A stretch of DNA of 64,000 bases, taken from contig OX485805.1 in the NCBI GenBank assembly GCA_950295325.1, positions 25,405,501 to 25,469,500 of the forward strand, written 5' to 3'. Made by a program: the position numbers and the translations under genes. The notes beneath the pieces were generated by a model that was given only the letters and a program-made list of their open reading frames with translations, had not been told where the DNA came from and ran no database searches. This DNA comes from Polytrichum commune (lineage: Eukaryota; Streptophyta; Polytrichopsida; Polytrichales; Polytrichaceae). Below are positions 1-10,806 of the stretch, piece by piece (positions within the stretch are counted from its first letter, which is position 1; every line of letters begins with the position of its first letter).

Positions 1-5
1 ATTGC

Positions 6-3000
6 GTGCTTGTGGGAAGTCCCAGAGTGCAAGTCCTGAGACTGGTCCACTGAGCCTGACAAATAAGATCATCACTTCCCCTCCAGAAATGTGAGGAGAA
101 TGGCTAAGCCATTTTCCTAAACCTGGATTTGCTAATCATCTTGTCATGTTGAGTATGATGAGAGAAGTGCATGCACAAGAATCATCTTGAGTGCACATGA
201 CCATTTTATGACGGTCTCATTTAGTCGTCCCTGGAGTTTGGTGTACTCAAACTGCTGCCAAATAAGTTCTGAACCTGGAAAAAGCTATAGGCCGAGCACT
301 CTCCGGTTGGGATTTTTTGCCCCTGCTGGCATCAGAGTGAATATCTGGAGGCTCTCCAACTGAACACTGGTACTACCTTCCTCTTCCTCAAATGAGTCTC
401 CTTAACCAGCGTCAAACCAGTCCTCCAGCACATAGTACCCAATTCCTTCTGATGAATGTGGACGGAAGACCCAGTCACAAATTCTTGAACAGCCTAAATG
501 ACCGTAAGTACTGTGCCGGTTATCCTTTTGGGAATAAATATTAATTTCTCCTGCAAATTTTGCTATCATTTCCCAGATATCCCTGCAACTCGGGCTCAAG
601 CCCAGAGTCCAGCCGCTTACCAAACTTCTCCCAGGAGAATAAGAGGCGTCATCAATCCAGTCTATGGGCGGTCCAGTAGTTGAAGGTAAAATGTGGGCAC
701 TTCCAACTTCACAAGCAATTTCGGCTTTTGGACCGGATTGGGTATTGACTCATCCGGTTAGCAACTGCACGTCACAAAGATCGTGGTCTCTTTCATAGTG
801 GGTTATATGCCATGTGCTCTGCACTTAGGTTTATTGAGGAAGGTTGAACAAACGTGAGCATGACCTTGGTTGGTTAGAGGTAGTGGCTTTGCAAATTCAT
901 TGGGTCCCATTTGGCCACCGATGTTGTTACACAATGGGGCCCCTTTGGACTACTATATCTGTGAAGGACATTATACAATGGCAAGTACTTCTATAGATAG
1001 AGTCCGGTTACATCTGAAAGTCGAGGTTCGAATGAATAGAATTGCTTCCTTCATTAGGACACACGTGTCAACGAAGAGTCTCTTTGCATGTGGGGTGTAG
1101 TATGCCTCCTTTCTATGCTGGACTCTATGGAAACTGAGGAGAGAGAGAGAGAGGTCTTCTAAATCGACACTATAATAATATCCCCAATTTTTTTAGTGTG
1201 CTTAACTCGAGGGGTAGACTCTTCATTGAAAACCTTATTGACATGCGCGGGTGACTATGAAACACACCCTTTATAAACAAGAAAAATATAGAGGAAATAA
1301 ATATGTATGTGTAGTAATAGCAACTTGAAAATGGACTTGTGTTTTTATATTAAGCTTTTCAATTTAATATGATAAATGACTTCACTACATACTAGAGTAT
1401 TTACCATGAAATTAATAGGCCTTTATTACATATATAGTTAACTTTCGCTTCCCAGTGAGAAAGTTATTGACAAAAGTTTCATCCATAAGATGTAACTCAT
1501 AATAATCCATGTCATTGAAGCTAATGTGATAATATTCTCTAAATTTATGATCACATGATTAGTTGAATTATAAGTCTATTTGGACTCAATTTGCAAAATC
1601 CTAGAACTCAAATGTAAACCCTAACAAGATTGGATTGGGCAGTCATTACGGACGATTACCATATGACAACAATGGATGTAAAACGCAAATTGGATGAAAT
1701 TAGCATATCTATTGTAAAAATATTCTCTAAACCCTAGGACCCTCTTTTGTACATCTACAATCATTAATAGCCTCTTTGAATGTAGATACTAAAGAAAAAA
1801 CGATACCTCTCCCTTAGATATACTATATACGCTATTGCCTTCAATAATACCCCTTTTCACACTCACATTAGTTTGTACGTGTTGTAAAGAGTTTGCCCCT
1901 TGGGGCGCTTAATGTACTAAACATTGTGGCCCACAATGCTTTTCACTATCAATATAACTATTATACCTAACTAAAAATTATGTGGACGGTGAACTTGGAG
2001 AGAGAGAGAGAGAGATTCTTAACTCACCATACAACCCGGTGGAAACTCTACCCTTAAGATCATGTTTGTGAATCCCTTCTAATGCTTCTATCTAATTGAT
2101 GAACTGTTATTTCAAAAAACAAGTAGTGACATGATGCTTGGGTTGCAAATTGCACTTTTGAATGTCATTACGGAGATAATTAGAGACAATTTTATTGGCA
2201 CATAGGTAAATTTCCAAACTCCCTAGGTATTTATTTTCACTATTAAGAAATTTGTAAATCGTTTAGCATTCTTTTTATCAAGCAATGCTCATAAAACAAA
2301 TGCAACTCCAAGATGATGCTTCAAAGAAATGGTTAAGTAGCTCCAACCAAATTCTAAAGACAATGAGCCATGTGAGTGCTACAAATAGTTGCCACCCCAA
2401 ATCATAAGTCAATGACAGATCACAACAAAGCATAATTGGGGCACAACCCAACATGTCGAGTAAGCAACTGCCCCATGGCACAAAGAGAGGGAATTATTGT
2501 ATATGAGCATATCCTCATTCATCCAACATAAAAAGTTGTCCCCTATAAGTTTGTGGCCGTATCATCTCAAATGACATGGGGGCGCCACCAAGGTCAAGTG
2601 GATATCTCTTGTACAAAGGCCAAGCTATTCATGTCGACCATTGTTTTCCCAAGAAAAGTTGACATATTTTAGAAGATGATGCAAGTGGTGTACAAGTACA
2701 TTATATTGAACAAGTAATTGTTTATTTTTTTAATATATTAAAAAATTACATTAAATTGATGTTTCTCTACAAATGTTTGTGATGTAGACCTCAAGTTTAT
2801 AATGAATTCAAGGAATATGAAAAAAAAATCCAACTTCAAAATATTTAAGGTTATGAAATCTACGTCCACTACCTTTTGAGCATCACTTTAAATAATAAGT
2901 TTTGAAGACCTCATCTTGATATTCCATGAGTATCTACCACAATAGTAGCGGTTGTCATGAAAACAAAATCTCAATTTAAACAACATTTTGCTACTACTTT

Positions 3001-3383
3001 AGGTGTCTAACTAAAAAGATTATGGTTTTAGTATACCATAGTATTTGTTTCATACACTTGACCATGCTTGCCCATGGACTACACTCATTCAAGGTCTTTA
3101 AAACCAACTTCAGTGTCAAATCAACTGAGCATAAGTAATCTCCTGAATGCACACTATTTTAGGACTTCTGTGTAGAGTACATGCACCCATAATCGTTCAC
3201 TTAAGAGATTCTACCCCAAATTTGAAGAAGTATACCGCGGTGCAATTTTGTTATCGGTGTGGGAAGATAGAAATCAAGAGGATTGCAATTTTTGGTAATT
3301 TTATTCTTTCAATTGAAAAAATTGTGAATTGTTGAAGCCAAAAGTTGGCCTAAACATTTTACCAATGTCCTCCTCGGTTTAAC
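6..3383. repeat. Repeat A, copy 1 (long dispersed/segmental repeat)
   Basis: This stretch is near-identical to 24747-33496, apart from a 5.36-kb insertion in the second copy. Homology runs from about base 6, and probably continues left of the window, to about 3383, where both copies share ctcctcggtttaac before diverging. Positions 1428-1432 (ACATA) are the empty target of that insertion. A more diverged copy lies at about 61260-62010, and shorter pieces at 12700-12920, 22930-23060 and 48180-48480. I see no convincing coding region; the short ORFs inside are unrecognised. It holds GA microsatellites near 1137 and 2001. The class of the repeat is unknown. Confidence 0.85.
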
Positions 3384-3504
3384 ACTCGTAATCATCACAT
3401 GTGTCATGACACTGTTGATTCCGACTTGATTGAAATTCCGGTATCCTATAGATCTCCGAGGGGTTCTTGATCAGGAATAGGCGGCTCTACTATAACATGG
3501 ATGA

Positions 3505-4090
3505 GCAGTGGTAGCTTTGAGCCTTTCGAGAATATTAAATTACTATGGTGATTTGTGCAAGCTACACATGATTGAACAATTCTAAGGAATATGTCAATAT
3601 TAACCCTAAATATCACGAGAGAAAGATGACGTCCGCCAAGGGGTTGCCGTGAAAAAGAGAGGCTTCACCCTAGGCTTAGTTTGTATGTACTTCGGCTTGT
3701 ACACTATCATAGAATACTCAGTTGGTGCAAATAATGTGTTTTGTACCAAGTCTAAGAGAATTGGTCCTTACTCTATATCTATACTCTATATCCAACTCCA
3801 ATTTACATCTCGCCCCCTTCAAACAAGACCGAACACCATATATAAATACCCCATGAGGTGGCAAAAGACCTCAACACCACCACACCCAAATCTTCAACCA
3901 CTCACTAAGTTTTCAAGGTTGCACTTCAAATCATAGGCAAGGTGTGGGCTTAAAGATCTCAAATTGCAATCTATAGAGTCCAGGCTTGCATCCTAGCTTC
4001 AAGAGTCGAGGGAGTAAGAATGGTCTTGGAATGGTCATTGTATTCAAAGGGGTAAGAATTGGGAGCCAAACATGGTGTCTAGTATAAAAC
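3505..4090 (+). repeat. Repeat B, copy 1
   Basis: Closely similar to 45070-45652 over its whole length and to 40758-41045 in part. The shared run begins gtggtagctttgagcc and ends gtctagtataaaa. I found no coding capacity, terminal repeats or target duplication, so the element class is unknown. One of the copies lies just upstream of the TNL gene. Confidence 0.7.
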
Positions 4091-5248
4091 TTGTTTATGA
4101 AACTTACATGTTCCTCACCATAGGTCACTTAGACCTCACCATAGGCCATATTCGCTCTTCTAATAGGGTCCATGTGCTAAATTCAAGTCAATTATGCGAA
4201 AGCAATGTACTAGTAAGCCATAGGCCCTAGTAGTGTGTAATGGTTGATTAGTTAAATATGCATTGGTGAGTTGAACACACCATGGTTAGTTAAGTATACA
4301 ATCCAATTATGTGTTGTGTTGAATATTCACTGGCAACTTACCATAGGCAATGGCTAGTTACCGTAGGCATTATGCAATTGCTGGCTGCCATCGTTGAGAT
4401 GATTACCAAATCCAACTCCTTTACTTGGCCATTTACACTATTAAAGTCCCTATTACATATCTTGTTCATTATTAATCATTGTATTATCATGCTTGTGTCA
4501 TGGTCACATAGAACACTATATTCGTTAATTTGAGACTTTCTCTTGTCTCAAATTAATATATGGACCACAACAACATGAATGTGCCCAAAATTATATTGTC
4601 AACAATCTCAAATATATTATCAGTTCAATATCCCAAAATCAGTGGTTCGCCGATATAAGCACATTGGGTAGAGCACTTGAAACCAACAAAACCAACAAAA
4701 TCACAAGGGTAGAGCACTTGAAACGAACCTCACGAAAGAAATCATATAGAATGTTGGCTTTTTGTTAGAAGGTCCAAGACCGCTTTTTGTTAGACCTAAT
4801 TAAATACCTTCAAACGCTCGTGGGGAGCGGACTACCGGTGCCCCAATTCCTAAGTTGTAATCCGATAGGTGAGAGATACATGGATCCGAGGGACTATATG
4901 TACAGAGAGTTGTACTCTCGTGCGAAGTATAATAAACTCATTTGAGATACTACATGGTGTACATGTAATATATGCCTCGAATGTATATTGATTTTCACAT
5001 GCTCCCTCTCCCCCCCTTCCCTTGGATTTTGTTTGTTTTTATTTCGGCATCAGCGTTTGGAGCCCTCGCTTCAGGTTGTTAGTGAATCAAACTTGGGAAG
5101 CTTCTTCTATGAGACCGTTTACAATGCCGCGTCCATCATCAACTACTCCAAGGAGCCTCTTGACTCTTTCTGTGTCCTAATATTGACTCTTTCTCTCCGT
5201 AAAGTTTTTATTTTATTTTAAATATTCCCCCCCCCCCCTGTAAAGTTT
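4091..5248. other. Spacer, no gene recognised
   Basis: AT-rich sequence. A near-repeat of a phrase containing gagcacttgaaac occurs at about 4671-4725. A C-rich homopolymer run lies at about 5227-5239, just before the LRR relic. Short ORFs are present but resemble nothing I know. Confidence 0.5.
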
Positions 5249-5690
5249 TCAATTCTCTATCAAGACCAATGATATTATGACCAACCATGCGGTCATGTCG
5301 ACAAACTTCAACCAATCTACTGCACTCAGTTGTTTCGAGCGATGGTCGGCTGTTGGGCCCTAATCTCACAATTTCCAACACCTCAATGTAGTTAAGCTCC
5401 ACTTCTTGTAGAGATGTACAACTCCTCAAATCCAAGTCTGAAGTGTGAACATGCCAGAGCTTGAGCGATACCAAATTGGTGCACAAAGCAAAGACGTCCC
5501 GCTCAAACACCACAGGACCACTTACTTTCAGAGCTTTAAGTGCTGCTGGTAGTTGTCCCACATAAGTTCCATGATCGCCATGGTCATCCATCTTGAAATA
5601 AGTCAAGGATTTCAGCCCTTCCAAGCCCTCAATTGAAAACTTGGATGCAAATATTGTCACAGATAATTGAGACTTGAATGAAATCCATAC
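5249..5690 (-). pseudogene. LRR fragment of a TNL gene (relic)
   Basis: On the minus strand this translates to leucine-rich repeat sequence that matches the LRR of the intact TNL at about 34995-35405. Shared short strings include SIEGLEGLKSLTYFKM, VGQLPAALK, ERDVFALCTNLVSL and HTSDLDLRSCTSLQEVEL. Only about 140 codons of the roughly 1045-codon gene survive. No TIR or NB-ARC sequence is attached, and the matching C-terminal part is found 4 kb away at 9480. It has lost its start, its domains and its 3' end, so it is a dead paralogue fragment. Similarity at both DNA and protein level shows it came from the same local family as the gene at 34266-38887. Confidence 0.85.
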
Positions 5691-5744
5691 CAATTATCAA
5701 AACAAAGTTTTGATATATTTTGCATCCAAGGAATGATGTGATGA

Positions 5745-6535
5745 AATGATATCATGGAGGATTGATATTTAGATGAAAAATAACTTGGTAATTGACAGTA
5801 ATTGCAACATTAAAGCTCTACAACCCCTTATTTTTTAATAACAAGGAATGGCAAATAATGTTAGGTTTACATTCAAAACACGATATTCAATATTTTGAGA
5901 GAGTGGGATCCTCTCAAAATAATATTGGCCATTTGGACACCTAAAAGTCATGTTAGGTTGATAAATACTAGATTATACTTCAGACGTGAAGTTTCCATTA
6001 AAATGAGAGTATGTTAAGCTGGGAAATCGACTCATTTAGGTTGAGTCGACTTAAATGAGGATAATATTTTGTCAATTTAAGTTGAGTCGTCCTAAATGAG
6101 GACATTATGTTGTTAATTTAGGTTGAGTGAACCTAAATGAGGACAATTATGTTAGTCAATTTAGGTTGAGTCGACCTAAATGAGGACAATATGTTAGTCA
6201 ATTTAGGTTGAGTTGACCTAAATGAGGACAATATGTTGTTAATTTAGGTTGAGTCGACCTAAATGAGTTAATTTCCCAGCTTAACATACTCTCATTTTAA
6301 TGGAAACTACGGCAGAATTTACGGCGGAAAATTAAATGTTTTTTTTTTTTACTTGTATTCTACAACTTTCTAGTGGTTTTCATTTCATTCTTGGATTAAT
6401 AATTTGCTTTATGTACTCTCAATTCATTGAAAAACTCTCATTTTAATGAATATTGTGTTTCAATGTTGGTGACACTCCATGGGCAGTTTATAATTAGTAT
6501 CGAGAAAGACAAATAGAATCGGTGACACTATAGTT
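5745..6535 (-). mobile_element. MITE-like relic (family D) split by a foldback element
   Basis: The left part (about 5750-5890) and right part (about 6455-6535) resemble the intact family D element at 45675-46047, in the same orientation. Shared phrases include acttggtaa and, on the right, gtgacact with attagt. The middle is occupied by the 5991-6307 foldback and filler, so this looks like a nested insertion into an old MITE. Ends are degraded and no target duplication is visible. Confidence 0.5.
5991..6307. mobile_element. Foldback element with palindromic tandem repeats
   Basis: Perfect 37-bp inverted repeats (5991-6027 and 6271-6307; outer end gtttccattaaaatgagagt) enclose about five tandem units of roughly 47-52 bp. 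Each unit carries a small palindrome of the form ttaggttgagtcgacctaaa. Every unit can therefore fold on its own as well as within the outer hairpin. No ORF is present and no target duplication is evident. A partial copy of the outer repeat (actctcattttaatg) recurs at about 6432. The perfect arms suggest it is young or maintained by gene conversion. Confidence 0.85.
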
Positions 6536-6538
6536 AAC

Positions 6539-6582
6539 TTATTATTATTATTATTATTATCATCATCATCTTCTTGTTCTTC
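6539..6582. repeat. Trinucleotide microsatellite (ATT/ATC/TTC)
   Basis: A run of ATT, then ATC, then TTC-type trinucleotides. Simple sequence, no function inferred. Confidence 0.8.
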
Positions 6583-9029
6583 TTTTTTCTAATCAAGAAA
6601 TTGCAAGCTATAAGGAGTTCCCAACTGCCATATATGTCCATGTGTTTGTAAGTTATGGAATTTCTGCAGGTGGGAAATGGAGGTTACCTTGCACATCTCA
6701 CATGGAAACATGTGTATCCATAGCAATTTGCTTGGTTGATAACTAACTTAAAGTGTAGTCATGAGACAAGTCAAATGTAAGATCTGGGATGGAGAAACAT
6801 GCAAACTTCTTATCTCCAACCTAAGTTTGAGAAGTTTCTTATGATAGTATGAGAATGGCCACATGATAAGGCATGTAAGCCCCCCCCCCCCCCATTCACT
6901 TTCACACATCGCATTGTTAAACTTGTCATGAGAGGCATTTCTTTCAGATCTTGTGTATCAATGAACATATTATTTAAGATCTAAGGTCTTCAACAATTTG
7001 TGTGTCAATTTTGCACATATAGTTCAACAATCGTTTTTTCAACACAATGACACGATGGTCTACCAATGATCATGCCAACATGACACCGTCTAACTTTCTA
7101 ATTATCATTACAAGTGGGATACTACAGTAGTAATCTCAAATGTCTTCTGATCTTATCTGTAGAAGAGCCACTCACAATTTTGTGACAGTAGCTTCAAAAT
7201 TTGTGTACTTTCGCATGATGAGTAGGCCTTCGTAGTCCACAATGCACAGATGTTGTGAAGTATCTTCACAAAAGGTATCCATTGCTTCAGATGTAGTAAT
7301 GGATCAATCAACCAATGGTATGTCTTTCTCCTCTTACCCTCTGGAACATATTTTGACTATAGTCTTGGTTCAATTTCAATGCGGAGTTGGACCAAAAAGC
7401 GTCTATCCTTCAAAACTTTTACAAATTAATTCATAGGACCTAAACTTTACGAAAAACCTAGAGATGCTTTACGGTAGGTATAATGACATTTTAGTATATA
7501 TACATATAGCATGGAAGGATACATCTTTAATTGTAGATTTGATGTTTTTAAAGTGTTGCCTAGTTCATTAAGGTATGACAAAATTGGAATTTATAGGCTT
7601 AGTTGGAGACATAATGTGCACGTCATTGGTGAATGCATTATTATGTAGTGATGGAGAAATTTTTCACCTTGTGGTGGGTGAAAAATGTACATGACATGTT
7701 TGTGTTGCTTCCCATATGCTTCCACACTCCTCAGGTTTGGTGTTTTGAGGGTTTGCACATCCGTTTGTTGCTTGCACGGTTGGGTGCTTTGAGGATTAGG
7801 TGCAATAATTTCTTCAAGGTTGCTTCAAGGTTCAAGGGTGCTTGGTGCTCTCCTTTGATTTTTATTTGTTAAAATTGCTCTTGGAGCGGTTTCATGCTAG
7901 ATTTCCACACCTACTTGGCAATTGCACCACCACAACTATCCACATCTTAATATAGTTAACTTTCCCCCTGTGGGAAGGAAAAAATAACTGATATTATGAC
8001 TTGTCCGTTAGTGTAGAGGAGAAAGTTGATTTGGGTGGCACTTAGTGATGTTACAAACATAAACAAATATTTTATGTCTCTTTGTATTTACAAAATAATA
8101 GTTGTACATCATCTTGTCATTCATCCATTGAAAAATCCCTTATTTTGGTACAATCAACTGCATGAGTCATATTAGCCATGTTGACATTAACCAATCCTTT
8201 TAATCTATAATAAGGTAGCCATGATAGTGGATGCAACATTAATTGACTATATTATGCTAATTTAAGGCATGCGAGATTCATATTTACATATGTATGTCAA
8301 TGATTTGTTGTGGAAGTAAAATGATACGTTTTATGGAATTTGGATGCTTAGATGCATTCGAGCTCTTTCTTTATACTATAAGCTAACATGTCTCTATGCA
8401 TTCTCAATTGTTGACCACCATTTACGTAAAGTAGAGGGTGCTAAACTCCTCACTTCAATATGTATGTACATATATTCAAAAACAAATCTCTCGTTGGCAA
8501 ATGAAAGGGAATTACAACACACCAAAGTATGCCTTCTTTAAGAGTTGTATGCAAAAGTTTAAGAGATTTCAAAGTTTATTGATAGATTAATCAGAGGCAT
8601 GATGTTAAGGTGGTGGACATTCTATTATTAATGAACATTCTTGAGTAGGATATCTTTGGTTCACAAAGGCCTTAGTAAGGAAGTCTGTATCTTTAAGAAA
8701 TTGGATGCATTTTGGATCACAAAAGAATTAGGAATATAGAGTAGTATATTATCAAATGTTGTATGTAAGTTAGTTGATTTGAAATTATTCCTAGAAAGAT
8801 AGGTGAAGGAAATGGATGAATGCAGTGAGACCAAGAGGATGGAGTACATCCATGTTGAAGTTGATTGATGTCACATAACAAAGCATAAGACACCTATGGT
8901 TTAGTATGGGACACCTAAGATTCAACATGAAGACCGTATGCTTTAGCACATGGAGCCTACTCCTAGGCATACATGACTTTTGGTTAATTAGCATAGGTGA
9001 CATGCACTAAGGGCCACTTCATACATGAG
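6583..9029. other. Spacer, no gene recognised
   Basis: AT-rich DNA with a C14 homopolymer at about 6881-6894. Short ORFs (for example at 7242, 7633 and 8344 on plus) have no recognisable motif and no neighbouring splice-consistent extensions. I see nothing that can be called a gene. Confidence 0.5.
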
Positions 9030-9400
9030 ACTGAGTGCCCGTGACCATTGCACTTCAAGCACTCTCATCGGTGGAAAAGGCAAAGCCGATCCAAGTTTGC
9101 TTCACACTACGCTTGAGGGACGAACGGAGTGTGTGAATTCAAGATGGACGTAAAGTCTATATGGATTCGTACATGGTATCGAATGGATCATGTTTCATGG
9201 TCACTTGGATTATTTTCAAAAACCATCTCTTGGAGGTAGGCCTACCACAAAATCGGAAGACCATGGCACTATGGAATCTCACAACCATCGATTTATTATA
9301 TTTTGTCATGTGTGAGGACCCCGTATGCATAGAGAATAATCAAATTAGCATTTGGTTGAGGACCCGGGCACATATGGCACATATTTTCCCAATTCCCACA
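9030..9400 (-). repeat. Repeat C, copy 3 (inverted, partial)
   Basis: This is a reverse-complement, diverged copy of about 19580-19900. Matching landmarks are the gtgaccatt and cacttcaagcactctcat phrase near 9050, the cacactacgcttgaggg phrase near 9103, and the atttggttgagg phrase near 9352. No coding function is seen. Confidence 0.65.
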
Positions 9401-9479
9401 ATCGGTGAGGGTTCTAATTTTAATTAGGGGATTCTATTTACTTCATGAATACATTTCAAGAAAACTAATGCATGTTTTA

Positions 9480-9749
9480 TCCCATGCCCTCAGTACCTAC
9501 TAATTTGGTTGTTGGTCCAGGAGTAAGGCTCCAAATATTTTCCACGTCTCGGATTCCAAAACCTTTGCCAAGAAGGTAGCCATCAACAGAGGGGAAATGA
9601 AGATCTTTCTCCTCCCATCCCCCCACCTTCCATGTTTGCCAACCTTTGTAACCCCAAATTTTTTTGTAATGACCATTCATTATCTTATGTCTTTTAAAGT
9701 CCAACCCGTATGATGTATCTAAGGTTGTGCATATAAGAACGATAACCAA
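9480..9749 (-). pseudogene. C-terminal fragment of a TNL gene (relic)
   Basis: The minus-strand translation matches the last roughly 75 residues of the intact TNL. Shared short strings are YGLDFKRHKIM, GYKGWQTWK, KDLHFPSVDGYLLGKGFG and IWSLTPGP. It therefore represents the post-LRR C-terminal domain only. Immediately to its right (from about 9722) comes sequence that in the intact locus lies upstream of the gene (about 40525 onward). The relic thus looks like a TNL copy whose body was deleted, fusing its 3' end to its 5' flank. It has no start codon of its own and cannot make a receptor. Confidence 0.85.
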
Positions 9750-10180
9750 GTACTACTCTTGTGGAATCTGGAACTTAAGAGACTTACCTTACTTACAAGT
9801 TAGATCTGGTGCAGATGCATGAAAAAAGTCACGCATCTACCAAAATCACCCAACTTGGCCCATCCATTAACATGCCTCGCATTCCAACCTCCTCGGACAC
9901 TGTTGCTATGAGCCAAGCACAAAAACTAAACTGTCGGTACAGGGCTTCGTGCACTCACAGTTTCCATCGGCATTTCTCAAGCCTTACAAACGAAACTTTC
10001 TCACTTTCTAACCTGTATACATGAGAGAACACAGATCAATGCTTTCAAGTTCCTCTGACCGATTCTTCCCTAGTCCCATTTGCTTGGACACATCTCTTTT
10101 CTGAATATGGCAACTCCCCCCACCCTGGCCAACAATCATCATTCCGACGCTTATGTCTGACTGAAAGTTAATTAGTATTC
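9722..10180. repeat. Duplicated TNL upstream flank
   Basis: Segments here match 40247-40720, the region upstream of the intact TNL, in rearranged order. Shared phrases include tactactcttgtggaa, tcacccaacttggcccat and agccaagcacaaaaactaaa. It supports the reading of 9480-9749 as an internally deleted TNL paralogue. Confidence 0.7.
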
Positions 10181-10438
10181 AAATCCGTCGGCCACATACG
10201 AGCTGCAAGCATCCAAAGCCTGTGGGAAGAGAATTCGGCACTAGCTTAAGTTAGATTTGAGTACGTTGCAAGGCTTCTCCGAAATTGTTCTCCTACACAC
10301 AGACAGAAGAGTACGCAACTGGAAGGGGGACATGTAACCTCTCTCCACGAGCCTTGACAGCGTACATATATATATAGTTTGTTTATGGTTTCTCATATCT
10401 ATGGGATTTCTGGAGGTATGGGTTCTGTAGTAGTGAGG

Positions 10439-10806
10439 GGCCCCTAACATTACCCAACCCAATACTCTTAACTCCGGCGCGGAGTTCGATGCGGCTCCGA
10501 TGCGGCTCCGGGGAGGTTCGGATGCCAGCTCCGGTGGGTCCATTTTTCTGGCCCTCCCCGTTTTGGCCCCTTGATGACTTTTTTGGTTTTTTTTGCTAAA
10601 TTTGGGTTCTACGGCCCCAAATTACTCTAGGAGGCCCCTTATGAGATCAAGTAAGGCCCCACCCAATCAAAAAAATAGGGGGCAATTTTTGCCCCAACCC
10701 ACCCGAACCCACCGGAGCTGGCATCCGAACCTCCCCGGAGCCGCATCGGAGCCGCATCGAACTCCGCGCCGGAGTTAAGAGTATTGGGTTGGGTAATGTT
10801 ATCCCT
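10439..10806. mobile_element. GC-rich foldback MITE
   Basis: Two nearly perfect inverted arms of about 97-100 bp (10441-10539 and 10707-10803) enclose a 167-bp loop. The arms contain the GC-rich string ctccggcgcggag and the repeated gatgcggctcc. Outer ends share GTGAGGG with small indels. No target duplication could be read with confidence. ORFs that run through the arms are by-products of the hairpin. The local GC content differs sharply from the AT-rich surroundings. Confidence 0.85.

Noticed and set aside
6028-6270. CRISPR-like spaced palindromic repeats
   Set aside because: The 'spacers' are repeats of each other and the array sits within perfect inverted ends in a plant genome; it is a foldback element.
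10241-10778. ORFs of 100 (minus) and 61 (plus) codons
   Set aside because: Both run through the GC-rich hairpin arms; a long inverted repeat produces such ORFs on both strands.
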